Shown here: positions 1 to 10,699 of the stretch, piece by piece | How the letters are laid out: every line of letters begins with the position of its first letter | Position numbering within the stretch: position 1 is the first letter of the stretch | Assembly (NCBI GenBank): GCA_033297205.1 | Contig: MU859114.1 | Coordinates: 1 to 64,000 of the forward strand | DNA: 64,000 nt | Source of the DNA: Pseudoneurospora amorphoporcata | Lineage: Eukaryota > Ascomycota > Sordariomycetes > Sordariales > Sordariaceae | Direction: 5' to 3' | Translations under genes and position numbers: made by a program | The notes under the pieces: generated by a model | The model's database searches: none | What the model was told of the DNA's origin: nothing | The model's input: the letters and a program-made list of their open reading frames with translations, nothing else

Positions 1-93
1 TTCTGTGGAGACTAAGTTCCCCAGTGACCAGCCTACTATACTACTGAGTAGTACAGGGCAGTTACAAGGCACAGTACTAGCCACACGTTAACA
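1..93 (-). repeat. Truncated copy of the 658-bp LTR family
   Basis: The first 93 bases match the end of the LTR at 4512..5169, including the stretch ending in ACACGTTAACA. On the minus strand this is the TGTTAACG start of the LTR. The rest lies outside the window. It is the third copy of this family here and, like the other two, shows C/T and G/A differences typical of RIP. Confidence 0.75.
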
Positions 94-364
94 GAAGTAA
101 ACTCCGTTTTTACTATAATTACTACAAATTTAACACTATTACTAAATTAAATTGTTACCTTCTCCCCCTTATTAAAAAAAAATCTTAGCAATTTAAAAGG
201 GGTAAAATAGTTAATAAAAATTAATACTGTATAAACGTTTTATAAAATTTAGATAATGATAAGTAAAAAGTAGAAAACGGCTTTTATTATACGGTTCGGC
301 TTAATTAAGTAGATAGTTACCCTTTTTAGTTTTGGTATTACGTTAATGACGTTTTAAAAATATA
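94..364 (+). pseudogene. RIP-mutated Ty3/Gypsy reverse transcriptase, 5' half
   Basis: Translation in one forward frame gives a decayed Gypsy RT region: K-T-A-F-I-I-R-F-G-L (normally KTAFRTRFGLFE), then a PFG-like block and a T-F-stop-K segment (TFQ.Y). The frame stops at the LTR that begins at 365. Its continuation, YIN...KEYFNEF...YINN, is found in the opposite orientation just inside the second LTR, reading down from 4511. Several in-frame TAA/TAG codons make it non-coding. Confidence 0.65.
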
Positions 365-1326
365 TGTTAACGTATAGCTAGTACTATGCCTTGTAACTGC
401 CTTGTACTACCTTGTAGTATAGAAGGCTAATTGTTGAGGATACTATTCCTTCTACGTTACGGAATTAGTTGACTCAGCCCTTATAGAATCTACTAGAATA
501 TAGAGGTTTCACCACTGCATTCTGGATTCTTGAAGTTGTTCAGCATTCTTCCTAGATTGATTTGTTATTATAAAATGCAATAGAAGCTTATATATTCAAC
601 TCTTTCCTTTCATGGTATAGTACTCTTACAAGCACTTCTTGTGACAAGGGCAGGTTTCTAGGCTTGGAACAATAGTTTAATTCCGCTAATAATCTTCTTT
701 GGTCTCGAAGGCCTTGTTGATCCCTTCAACCTCCAGAGGAAAGTTCGGTTTCAAAGCCTCCTTATGCCAAAGAAGTTCGGTACGTACAGAGCCTTGTGGC
801 CTAAGGCCACAAGGCATCAATCTAGCATTCTACATACAAGCGGTTCTTTAACCATTCTCCTTCGTTCTTCTGACGCTGGCCTTCGCGCTGAGTCTTGACA
901 ACCCTAACTTTGGACTGTGGGCAAATGTCCGTGTGACACTTCTACACTCTAGAAGCTTCTAGACACTCAGCATTTATGTATATAAAGACCTCTCCTCCCC
1001 GTTAGTTAGTTACTTCTTAAGTAAGCAAGTAAGGATACTCAAGTAATACAATACGGTCTTTTTTTATAGTGCAGAGTTTACTATAATAAGTTGTTTTCCA
1101 CAGTGTAGAGTTTACTGTAATATTCTGTCTTGAGAGTAGAGTCCTTTCTAAGACCTCTTTTACAACACTCCTATTGTATCTACAACTACGCTGCAATTAC
1201 GCTGCTTTCTTCAGCACTGCTGTCGTACCACCGCTTCCGCTCCGCTCAGCTACAAGTACATAGTTCACTGTAGCATCCCTATACTAGTACTATCATTATA
1301 GGCTAGTTAGGGTATTGCAGCAAACA
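365..1326 (+). repeat. Solo LTR A (658-bp family) carrying a nested LTR
   Basis: The element begins TGTTAACG and ends GCAGCAAACA, the TG...CA ends of an LTR. It is 962 bp long. Removing the nested 299-bp LTR (640..938) and its extra 5-bp duplication leaves exactly 658 bp, the length of the inverted copy at 4512..5169. Its flanks do not match each other (ATATA before, TTAAT after), but they match the flanks of the other copy in crossed fashion. No internal retroelement sequence lies directly next to it. Confidence 0.85.
640..938 (-). repeat. Solo LTR, 299-bp short variant of the 495-bp family
   Basis: Reads TGTGACAAGGG...CCGTGTGACA on the plus strand and is flanked by a perfect 5-bp target duplication CTTCT (635..639 and 939..943). 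It aligns with the outer parts of the 495-bp LTRs at 13342..13836 and 14580..15074 but lacks about 195 bp of the centre. It sits inside LTR A, so it inserted later. Confidence 0.9.
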
Positions 1327-2017
1327 TTAATATATAATACTATTAATTTAACAATATTTAAGGAAATTATTAATACTTTTATCGATAATAAATCTATAAA
1401 TACTACTACTACTTCTTTCAAAATATGAAAAAATTGTTTAAGTACTTTCAAATCCTATTTCTACCACTTAACTAGTCTTCTATTCTTATCAGAAAGTATA
1501 GAGGCTGTAACGGAAGTTAAAGAAAAAGATAGAGGAGGAAAGGAAGAAGAGGATAAAATAATGAGAAAAGAGGTAGTAAAGAGGGTATGAAAAGGAGTAA
1601 TATTACTAGCGTTTAAATAATTTACGTTCGTATTATTTTAAGGGCTATATATTTTATAATTCTTAAAGAAAGATTGAATTTAGGCTAAGAATAGAAGCTA
1701 ATAGAAATCTTACGCAATAGCCACTATGGTACTTTCTCTCCTAAGGTCGCTAACAACTTTAAAATTATAACCGTATTAAATTAATCAGGTATATAATTCA
1801 TTTTAAAGGTCGAAGAATTAGGCATTTACTTCCTTTATTACTAGTTATCTTAATATTTAAAATTGGTTTCTGCACGTAAATTTACTTTAAGAGTCGATTT
1901 TATATTCAGATATTTATAATTAAAGGCTAATACTGATAAGAAAAGTACAATTATTATATTAGATTATTCGGTAAGCATTTTAGTAAGTAAAATTAGTTTA
2001 AATTACTTAATCCTAAA

Positions 2018-3045
2018 GAGAATGTCTTTTCGCACCATAATAAATATCTTCCAGCACCGTAGCCCCACCCACTTACACCTCTTCCGCGCGCTAAGGCACG
2101 CTAATGCACACCAAAATTTTTAAACTAATCAAATCGCTCTCATCTATCTCAGTCTCCATAGCTTTGTCAGCAAACCGTACCGCGACCGCCAAGCTCCTAA
2201 ATTTCAACCCATTACACCTAGATTTCGTACTGCACTGACCAGTCCAGTAATCCATCGTTACACTTAATAATTTGCAGGTATCGTCGCATCGCATCGGTTC
2301 CTCTTCCATTACTATCACCAACCTCCCTATAATCAATCAAACTACTATCGCGCACATTACGAGATATTACCAAGTAAACAAAGTGCTGTCATCTGTCAAT
2401 GGTAGGAAATAGTACATTAACTTTCTATACGTTTTACAGCTAACGGTGATGATACAGATGGCTAATATAGCGACTCAGCTGACGAGCGCACGCGACCGTG
2501 GCGTACACCCTAGCTAAGCAATCGAGAGGCAGTACTGCTTGGTGTAGAGGAGGAGGCACAGCTGGCACGTAGGGCACACGGCGCAATACATGTATAACTA
2601 GCATACAAGGTCAGTAGATAAGGCTCTAAGAGGCTCGTTGGTAGTTAAATTGAGCGATTATATAATAAATATTAGATAGATTTATTATTGTATAGATTAA
2701 TATAGATTGAGTGCGATTGATTGATCGCTCAATTGAGCGATGTGCGACCGTGCGATGTGCGACCGTACCGCTAAGTGCGCTGTAAAGTGCGCTGTAAAAT
2801 GGCTAATCTAGGTGCATATCTTGGGTAGGCTAGGCACGTGATATTTTATGAAAGAATGTAATATTCAAATTTCTAGTGTGAATTTATAAAAGAATACAAT
2901 TGCGATGTAGAGTGTAGACTATAATCTATATAAGAGCGATTTAATTAGCTCAAAAACTTTAGCGTGCCTTGGCGCGCGAGAAGGGTGTAAGTGGGTAGGG
3001 CTACGGTGCTGGAAGACATTCATTATAGTGCGAAAAGACATTCTC
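2018..3045. mobile_element. TIR element, 1028 bp, 8-bp target duplication
   Basis: Terminal inverted repeats of about 87 bp (2018..2104 and 2959..3045) start GAGAATGTCTTTTCGCAC and are flanked by ATCCTAAA and ATTCTAAA, an 8-bp duplication with one C/T difference. The interior shares stretches with the element at 6234..6984, for example the region around 2190..2250 with 6353..6430, and 2360..2510 with 6570..6720. An 81-codon frame on the minus strand (2091..2336) resembles no known protein. An 8-bp duplication is typical of hAT-type transposition; no transposase is visible, so it is probably non-autonomous. Confidence 0.85.
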
Positions 3046-3443
3046 ATTCTAAAACGTGTATAAATCTAGATTATTAAAAGCTTTAATATTAAATAAATCT
3101 ACGCCCTTCTTTACTGAAGTAGTGAAAATTTATATATATTTATATAAAATTTCGTTAAGGATAAATTATAAGTCTTTTATTTCTAGATAAATATCATTAG
3201 AAAAATTTCATTCCTTCTTCAAAAGGGTATTTAAAATTATTACTTTTATTTTAAATTAATACATTAAATCAAAATTAAACCAAAATAATTTTTTAACTTA
3301 GCAGGCTTACTATTCCAAAAGGCATTATTGCTCTATAAAGTATTTTAAATTTTAGTAATTACTTTAAATTATAAATTAAGAATATAAACGTAATTTAATA
3401 AATTATTAATTTAAATAGCAAATTATTACTAATATTTCTTTAT

Positions 3444-3882
3444 GAGCGACTCTACTCGCACGTTGATGAAACTCTATTCGCACGTGGATCCACTTTAACT
3501 TTTCTAACTATAACTTAGTCAAACCTTAGTATACAAAACCAAAAGTAGTACTAAATTACTTGTCAATTTTTGACAGATTTTAGGAGGTATGTACTAAATC
3601 TATAACCTTAAGCATTACTTAAATACTACTTTCTTATACTTTTAGATATTTAAGTTTCTTAGTTTTTTAGTTAGAAAAGCTTTTCTTCCTTACACTTTCT
3701 ATAGGCTACTAAGTATATACCGTGTTTTTAGAGGCGGTGTTGTATAGAGAAAAAAATAAGAAAAAATATCATATACTTTTCACCTCCTTATATAATTTTT
3801 TAGTACCTTAAAAAAGACATTGGACGTTACTTTTTCCTCAACGTGCGAATAGAGTTTTATCAACGTGCGAGTAGAGTCTCTC
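3444..3882. mobile_element. TIR element (MITE-like), 439 bp, 8-bp target duplication
   Basis: Starts GAGCGACTCTACTCGCACGT and ends with the inverted equivalent GCGAGTAGAGTCTCTC. It is flanked by a perfect 8-bp duplication TTCTTTAT (3436..3443, 3883..3890). Inside each end the TCGCACGT motif is repeated after about 23 bp, as in the element at 6234..6984. The interior is AT-rich with no coding potential. It lies within the inverted segment, inserted in Gypsy-derived DNA. Confidence 0.9.
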
Positions 3883-4506
3883 TTCTTTATTATAAATAAG
3901 GTAATTCTACTCTAGGGAAGATAATTTCTACAAGTAGAATATAATAGCGTATTTATAACTATCTACTTCTTACGTAAATATCTTTCCTAATATAAAGCTA
4001 TTATAATCTATTTTTAAAAATATAAGATAGTTAGAGTTAAATTCTACAAAGATAAGAATTTTAGTAAAAAAATTCTTTATTATATTAAAAGGTTACTATT
4101 ACTCTTCCCTATACGAAACTTCAATTCCTTTATCAATAAACGTAATTAGAGGACTAATAATTTTAAAAGAAATTCTTAATAAAAACGTAGTAGTAATTTA
4201 TAAAGTTTAGAAAACTTTTAATACCCTTCTATAACTTCGGAGCTTCTTATTCTTTAATCCCTCGTACTTTTTTGAGGTCCGTTTCGATCTCTATATTTGC
4301 GTATACAATAAAACCTAAATATTTTACCCTTTTAACGGCGAATTTATACTTATTTGGATCGTAGTATAAATTAGCTTTACTTAATCTATCAAGGATTAAG
4401 CGAACTTTATATATATAATTAACGCGAAAACCGTTAGAGTAGATAAAGATATTATTTATATAAATAGAGGCGAACTCATTAAAGTATTCCTTTAATATAA
4501 AATTAA
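3883..4506 (-). pseudogene. RIP-mutated Ty3/Gypsy reverse transcriptase, 3' half
   Basis: Reading down from 4506, the minus strand encodes a decayed RT palm: YIN.ILKEYFNEFASIYINN.FIYS, then LILDRLSKANLYYDPNKYKF and VKYLGFIVYA. These match the canonical blocks YINDALREYL, YIDDILIYS and VKYLGFIV. The catalytic YIDD has become YINN, and stops interrupt the frame downstream. Removing LTR A and flipping this segment makes it continuous with the RT fragment at 94..364. Confidence 0.75.
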
Positions 4507-4511
4507 TATAT

Positions 4512-5169
4512 TGTTTGCTGCAATGCCCTAACTAGCCTATAATGATAGTACTAGTATAGGGATACTACAGTGAACTATGTACTTGTAGCTAAGCGGAGCG
4601 GAAGCGGTGGTACGACAACAGTGCTGAAGAAAGCAGTGTAATTGCAGCGTAGTTGCAGATACAATAGGAGTGTTGTAAAAGAGGTCTTAGAGAGGACTCT
4701 GCTCTCAAGACAGAATATTACAGTGAACTCTGCACTGTGGAAAACAACTTATTATAGTGAACTCTGCACTATAAGAAAAGACCGTATTGTATTGCTTGAG
4801 TGTCCTTGCTTGCTTGCTTAAGAAGTAACTAACTAACGGAGAGGAGAGGTCTTTATATACATAAATGCTGAGTGTCTGGAAGCTTCTAGAGTGTAGAAGT
4901 GCTTGTACGAGTACTATACCATGAAAGGAAAGAGTTGAATGTATGAGCTTCTGTTGCATTCTATAATGACAAATCAATCTAGGGAGAATTCTGAACAGGT
5001 TCGAGAATCCAGAATGCAGTAGTGAAACCTCTATGTTCTAGTAGATTCTGTGGAGGCTGAGTCGACTGATTCCATGACGTAGAAGGAATAGTGTCCTCAG
5101 CAATCAGCCTTCTATACTACAAGGTAGTACAAGGCAGTTACAAGGTATAGTACTAGCCACACGTTAACA
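4512..5169 (-). repeat. Solo LTR B (658-bp family)
   Basis: On the plus strand it starts TGTTTGCTGC and ends CGTTAACA, the exact inverse of the ends of LTR A. It is 658 bp, the same length as LTR A once the nested insertion there is removed. Flanks are TATAT before and ATTAA after; they do not match each other but match the LTR A flanks crosswise. C/T and G/A differences from LTR A are frequent. Confidence 0.88.
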
Positions 5170-5493
5170 ATTAAGAGGAAGATTATACTTATTTTAAAAT
5201 ATTAATAAAGCTAACGGCGTATAATACTATAATATTTTCTAATAATTAACGAGTAGCTATTTTAGCTTTCTAGAATTAACAGGCTTAAGAAGAAAATTTA
5301 TAGTATTTAATACTAGTATTGGAAGTAGCGGTAGTACTTTCCTTTTTATAAGCGGATAATACTCCTTAAATATTAATAATTTCAATTAGGTATTTTTGTG
5401 AAGAGGTATAAATATAGTATACTTTTGAATAATAGATATATATAATGCCGAGTTTAGAGCGTACGTAAATTAGGTTTTATAGAGTATAATAAT

Positions 5494-5906
5494 GAGAATG
5501 TCTTTTCGCACTGCCATAAAAGTCTTCTTACACTGTTAGCAAAAAGGCATATGTATATAACTCTGTCAAATTTAAAGTAAGAGGTATAAGAGTAGGGTTG
5601 GAAATTCTGGTATTTTTTACTCTATAAAACAGCATTTACAAGTATTTTTTATCTAGCCTCTAGCGTCTTTTTAAAAATAAAATATTAAAAAGGAATAAAT
5701 TTTATTTAAATCTTTACCTTTTAGTCTTAATTCTCTACTGAGTAACGTTGCGATGTGGTCATAGGTGCTATATTATAGAGAAAAAAATAAGAAAATTTGC
5801 ACTACTACTCTTATTTACCCAAGCCTTTATTTAGATAAGTTACATCTAGTTTCATTTTTTACTACAGTGTAAAAAGACTTTTATAGCAGTGCGAAAAGAC
5901 CTTCTC
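5494..5906. mobile_element. TIR element (MITE-like), 413 bp, 8-bp target duplication
   Basis: Ends are GAGAATGTCTTTTCGCACTG and its inverse, extending about 42 bp, flanked by a perfect 8-bp duplication ATAATAAT (5486..5493, 5907..5914). The terminal GTCTTTTCGCAC motif is followed about 23 bp further in by a degenerate copy, GTCTTCTTACAC. The first 18 bp are the same as in the 2018..3045 element. Interior AT-rich, non-coding. Confidence 0.88.
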
Positions 5907-6233
5907 ATAATAATAGTAAGGAGGCTCTTCTTCTATAAAAGAAGTAGTAACGGGACTTTAAGAGCAGGTTAGTTAAAAAAATTAAGAGTAAAATAATATT
6001 ATTATTAATTGTACTATATTAAAGGAGTGGATAATTTCTGAAACTTTGGTAGTAAAAGTAATATTACAAATATTGCGCCTAGTAACCTTCTTCTCGTATT
6101 GGGCCTAAATAGTAATTAATATAATAGTAGTAACGTTATTTGAAGTATAAGTAGCGTTAGCGGCGGTACAACTTTCGCATACCTTATTCTTTAAGGCGTA
6201 AATATAAATAATAGAAAGGGTAATATTTTTTAA

Positions 6234-6984
6234 GAGAAGCGCTACTCGCACGTTGGCAAAACTCTACTCGCACGTGGATCTACATTTTTTTCCCCATACA
6301 TAACCCGAACCCTGGCGACCTGCTATGGTCCCACATCCATCTAGGTTGTACCATGCTCGCCAAGCTCTCAGATTTCAGCCCAGTACACGTTCAGACCCCT
6401 ACAGTCGTACTGCACTGGCCACCCTGGTCTGGGCGCCCAGACCAGCCCAGACTGAGCAGTCTAACTCGTGATTTTCTAGCACTAGCACTAGTGCCTTATC
6501 GCACTACTTTCTTTACTAAACCACTATTGCATGCATCATCACATTATAATCCTTCAATCTACTACGTTGCGCATTATTAGATATTATTAAGTAAACAAAG
6601 CGCTAGCATCTGTCCATAGTATAGAATGATCCATCATTTTTCTGTGCGTTTTCCTAGCTAATTGCGATGTAGATAACCGATGTAGTGACTTAGCCGACAG
6701 GCGCATGCGACCGTGCCGCTAAGTGCCCTGTAAGACCGCTATATAAATGCCGTGTAAGAACTGGATCTGGGTACAAATCTAGGAGTGCGTACGCTGCAGT
6801 CTAGAATCTGAGCTTGGCATAGCATGGCAACCTTAAAAGATTGAAATGCTCAGATGTGCTTGGCGAAATTTATAAAAGAATACATCAGCTATGGCAGACT
6901 TCGAGCGGGTTCGGGTTATGTATGGGAAAAAAATGTGGATCCACGTGCGAGTAGAGTTTTGCCAACGTGCGAGTAGCGCTTCTC
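6234..6984. mobile_element. TIR element, 751 bp, 8-bp target duplication
   Basis: Inverted repeats of about 78 bp (6234..6312 and 6907..6984) differ at very few positions. They begin GAGAAGCGCTACTCGCACGT, with a second CTACTCGCACGT about 23 bp in, and are flanked by a perfect 8-bp duplication TTTTTTAA (6226..6233, 6985..6992). A 75-codon frame (6353..6580, +) has no recognisable domain. The interior is related to that of the 2018..3045 element and keeps more GC than its surroundings. Confidence 0.9.
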
Positions 6985-7243
6985 TTTTTTAAACTGAGCG
7001 GGCGGCTACGGTTATATTTAATAGGCGTTAGAAGTGGATGCGGGAGTGAAAATATCATAGTAATTGAGGTTTTTAATTATGAAGAAAAGGTTAGTATAGG
7101 TTCAAATTAAAAATAAAGTATCTTTCACAATTATATAATTATGATAAAAAATGAATAAGGGAAGAACAACTTATGAAACATAGTAGCCCAATAATAGTAA
7201 CAAATAATAAACAAATAAGAATAGCGAAATAGTTACTAATATT

Positions 7244-7466
7244 TGTCACAGTACGTAGATCTCGCGGGCAGTGCACACGTATAATCTGACGAATGTAATA
7301 AATAAATAACTATAGGAAGTAAAAGAGAGAGAGGAGGTCTGACCTTGATGTGAGGGCATGAATAAATACAGGTGCAAAGTGGGTCTGTGTCAGGGATTGG
7401 CTAATGACAGCGCGTGAATAGTCGTGCATGTAATCGTACCCGAAGGCGCGGCACTAGGCTGTGACA
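7244..7466 (+). repeat. Solo LTR, 223 bp
   Basis: Starts TGTCACAGTACG, ends GGCTGTGACA, and is flanked by a perfect 5-bp duplication ATATT (7239..7243, 7467..7471). It is clearly richer in GC than the DNA around it. Orientation follows the TG...CA convention; both strands fit because the ends are short inverted repeats. No internal region or second LTR is adjacent. Confidence 0.85.
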
Positions 7467-7471
7467 ATATT

Positions 7472-9194
7472 ATTATTATTATATTATTATAAGAGGAGAA
7501 AGGAAAGAAAAATTAAGGGAAATGCAATTACTATATTTATATTACTAATATAGTATTATAAGGCTAGCGTCCTAAGGTCTGTGATCTAGCTAATACTAAG
7601 TTATGCCCTATGAGAGCTCTAGCTCAGCTACTCCAGCCTTAGCACAGTATAAAAAACTCATTTCAAACTACACCTTTTGTAAAATCTTTCTTTCCTTTTC
7701 TTCTTTATTAAATATAGTATTTCAACCTTACGACTATTCGCTATATAATACTCGTACAAACTCGTTATATTATATTTAACTACAAAGACACAGATAGGGA
7801 AGTCGAAAGCAAAGCTAAGAATCTATCGATAACAGAAGATTTTAGGTAAGGAGGAAAAGAGAGAGAACTAAATATATACGGTTGAACCTAGACTTAAATA
7901 CCTCAGTCACACAAGCGACCCTAGGACCCACTTGCCAGTCACTCTCCTCCAATCCCTTCACTTGCATCCCATTCACCTATAGGCAAACTACCCTAAAGAG
8001 GCTAGATCTCGCCTTGGCACTAAGACCTCCCTTGTACCTGCGTTCTTCCATCATTCGCAACAACACTTTCAATGGTGCAGCGGTCTGAACTGTAAACGGT
8101 GAAGCGGTCAGGTTTGTGAACAATATCCTTCCAGAAATGTCTGTTCCAAAAGGAGAAGATCCATTCCAGAAGGCCCGCATGGCAGCATAGTCGGACCTAT
8201 GCCTATACTATAACATTAACCTTCTTTTTAATACTACTATTGCCCTAGTTTTATTAGCACATTTAAAGAATCTCTCTATCGCTCTTGTTATTTAAGTAAC
8301 AACCCTCTCGCTATACTACTCTCGTTTCTTCTAATAATACTGCTCTCTCTTTCTATTGCTCTCATCCCCTAACAACTACCTTACCTTCTACGTTTCTACT
8401 ACCTAGACCCCTATTCCTTTCCTAATAATTCTCTAGTTGTAAGACTTTTAAGAACGATTATAGTAATTTACAGTTGCTTTTCAAGCGTTATTAATTGAAA
8501 TTACTACTAACGCTAGGGCTCCCGCCGCGGTTCCTAAGCCGGTACTCTCCTATTTCGAATTTTTTTTTTTTAAAAAAAACGGATTTCGAAACCTAAGTTT
8601 TAAATACCTAAGCGAAATTCTACGTAAATAGCCTCGCTATCGGCGATTTTAAAGCGCAATTTTACTATTTACTCGCTAATTTATCGCCCGCTATCAAATG
8701 CTTATTCGTTGCATTCACTTCCTCCTACTGTTTACTATAAGAATTCTTTGATAAGCTACAGCTTACCTACAGTAATCCTAATTCAAAGAAAAGATTTAGC
8801 TAAGAATTTACTTATATTAATTAAAAGAGTAAGGAATCTATCATCGCCTTTTTAGTTAGATATAAGGAGATATTTTACTGTACTTAAGCAAACGCTTAGC
8901 TTAATGCCGCTAAAATTAATTCGTTAACCTATATGCTAAATTCAGAATAAAAATAATAAATTAATAATTGTATTAATGTACTTAAGTCTCTTATATATCA
9001 CGGGTAGAGGGCGAGAGGTTGGGTGTCGATATAAGATATATGTAATTGTACGAAGAGAGGAAAGAAGAGAAGTGTAGATATGCGCTTGGGAGACTGGCCT
9101 TTATAGGATTCGAACCACGAACCCTAGTAGGTCTACAGGGGGAGGCTATAGCTAATTAGAACAGATAGTAATAATTGTTTTAGAAACGACTATT
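7472..9194. other. RIP-mutated intergenic DNA, no gene recognised
   Basis: AT-rich DNA with TpA-rich runs and no long frame. Bases about 7880..8200 are less decayed and contain a 68-codon frame (7882..8088, +) without a recognisable domain, plus a short inverted motif around 8080..8120. Around 9105..9130 the minus strand has a GGTTCGAATCC-like box, but no cloverleaf can be folded around it. Confidence 0.5.
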
Positions 9195-9199
9195 ACTAG

Positions 9200-9420
9200 T
9201 GTCACGGCACTGGCGGATGGATCTAGTACACAGACCGACAGGGCATCGCCAAGGCACGTGAAGTCGTGCTGCGCACAGGGCACTAGAGACTTGAGTTAAA
9301 ACTCTCGACTCGTGGCGCACCTTTGCACATTTCTTTCTTTTCTTCTTCATCTTGTGATTCTACTATAGACCTGAAATCAACGTGTTTAGCTTGTCTCTCG
9401 TGACCACGTCGCTCGTGACA
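9200..9420 (+). repeat. Solo LTR, 221 bp
   Basis: Starts TGTCACGGCACTGG, ends GCTCGTGACA, and is flanked by a perfect 5-bp duplication ACTAG (9195..9199, 9421..9425). It retains many CpA and CpG sites, unlike its surroundings. Its length resembles the LTR at 7244..7466 but the sequence differs beyond the TGTCAC/GTGACA ends, so it is probably another family. Confidence 0.85.
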
Positions 9421-9703
9421 ACTAGTATAACTAATATAAGCTAATCCTATAATACTTCTTTAGACTAAAAGAAATTATATAACTAATTAAAAATATATAA
9501 AATAATAAATAAATTTATTAAATATTTAGTCCAACCGTAAAAACCTTTTATCGTTATTAATCGTAGTTACCTCCTTTCGTACTTTATTTGCGGAGCTTCC
9601 GCTTTTACAACTAATTCTAATATTTCCTCCACCTTCTTTAAAGTCCTCTTCCGTTTTCTTTCCGCTATTAATTAATTTAAAGGTATTAGAACTTTTAGGT
9701 ATA

Positions 9704-10325
9704 TGTGACGAACGGTAGTTTGATCTGCCTAAGTGGGATAGCTGAAAGTAAAGACTATTAGTGCTGTTCGGTAAAGCCAAAAGGTTTATAATAAGTATGG
9801 TAGCGTTATACGTGTCTCGGTGATAAAGATCAATTAACTACTGTCGAACTATCTGACAATCTAAGTTCTCCTGTAGTCCCTTTATACCTCCTCGCCCTAC
9901 TACGAGATATCTATCCTCGGATATTCACGCGGTCGTGAACTATTACGAACTTAAGCGAGTAGCACAGGCTAACCAAGTCACCAGAACACGTAGAGGCGGG
10001 GCCATATAGCTATAGAAGCTAGTAAGATAGAAGACTAGAAGGCTTACAAGCTAAGAGGGCTTACAAAGTGAGCCAGACTCTCTAAGTGAGCTAGGACAAT
10101 ATTAAGAGTCTAAGGACACTCGGGTCCCAGTCAATGGCAGAGATATAAGAAGGCACCTAGAGAAGCAGCTAGCAAGATAGTTCGACAGTAGTTAATTAAT
10201 CTTTATCACCGAGACACGTATAACGCTACTATACTTGTTATAAACCTTTTGGCTTCACTGAACAGTACTAATAGTCTTTACCTTCAACTATCCTACTTAG
10301 GCAAATTAGACTGCCGTTCGTCATA
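9704..10325. repeat. 622-bp foldback-like element with long inverted arms
   Basis: Left arm 9704..9866 and right arm about 10176..10325 are inverted copies of one another over roughly 150 bp, differing mostly by C/T and G/A. The outer ends are TGTGACGAACGG and its inverse (CCGTTCGTCATA). The spacer of about 310 bp has no coding potential. No clear target duplication is found (GTATA versus TAAAC). It could be a foldback/TIR element, or two inverted LTR fragments joined head to head. Confidence 0.6.
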
Positions 10326-10465
10326 TAAACCCTTATAGAATGTATGATGGCTTACTCTGGTGTTGGCTCACTGTGAGCCCGTGCGTTAGTGAGCACTTGC
10401 ATACGCCTTTTAGCCTGTTCTTGGCCTCTCAGGTGTTATACTGGTTATTATTAGTGAGTGGTCGG

Positions 10466-10699
10466 TATTATAGGATTACTTATAATGGCATTGGTGATGC
10501 GCTGTACGATTGGTATAGCTATCGAGTCTCTATTGGCTATTAGCTAATAGGATCGCACGTATGCATGCACCAGTGGGCCTTAGTCTAGATCCAGGGCATC
10601 CTTATATTTAGACCGCACACCTCCCTCTCTTCCTTTCCTCTCTCCTCATACAACTACGTATGTCACATCTACCCCCCTACCTCGCCCTGCACTGTGATA
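10466..10699 (+). repeat. 5' LTR of the Gypsy element (234 bp)
   Basis: Same length as the 3' LTR. It begins TATTATAGG where the 3' copy has TATCACAAG, and ends CTGTGATA. Most differences from the 3' LTR are T here against C there, or G here against A there, so this copy was mutated mainly on the plus strand. Confidence 0.92.

Larger units (their letters stand above)
1327..4511. other. Segment inverted between two solo LTRs
   Basis: This interval lies between LTR A and LTR B, which are in opposite orientation. The 5 bp following LTR A (TTAAT) equal the reverse complement of the 5 bp following LTR B, and the 5 bp preceding LTR B (TATAT) equal the reverse complement of those preceding LTR A. 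Flipping the interval restores a matching duplication around each LTR and rejoins the split RT frame. Bases 1332..2017 are AT-rich RIP-mutated DNA in which no coding family is recognised. Confidence 0.8.

Noticed and set aside
9086..9160. tRNA gene on the minus strand (GGTTCGAATCC box)
   Set aside because: Only a B-box-like motif is present; no D arm, anticodon stem or acceptor pairing could be formed.
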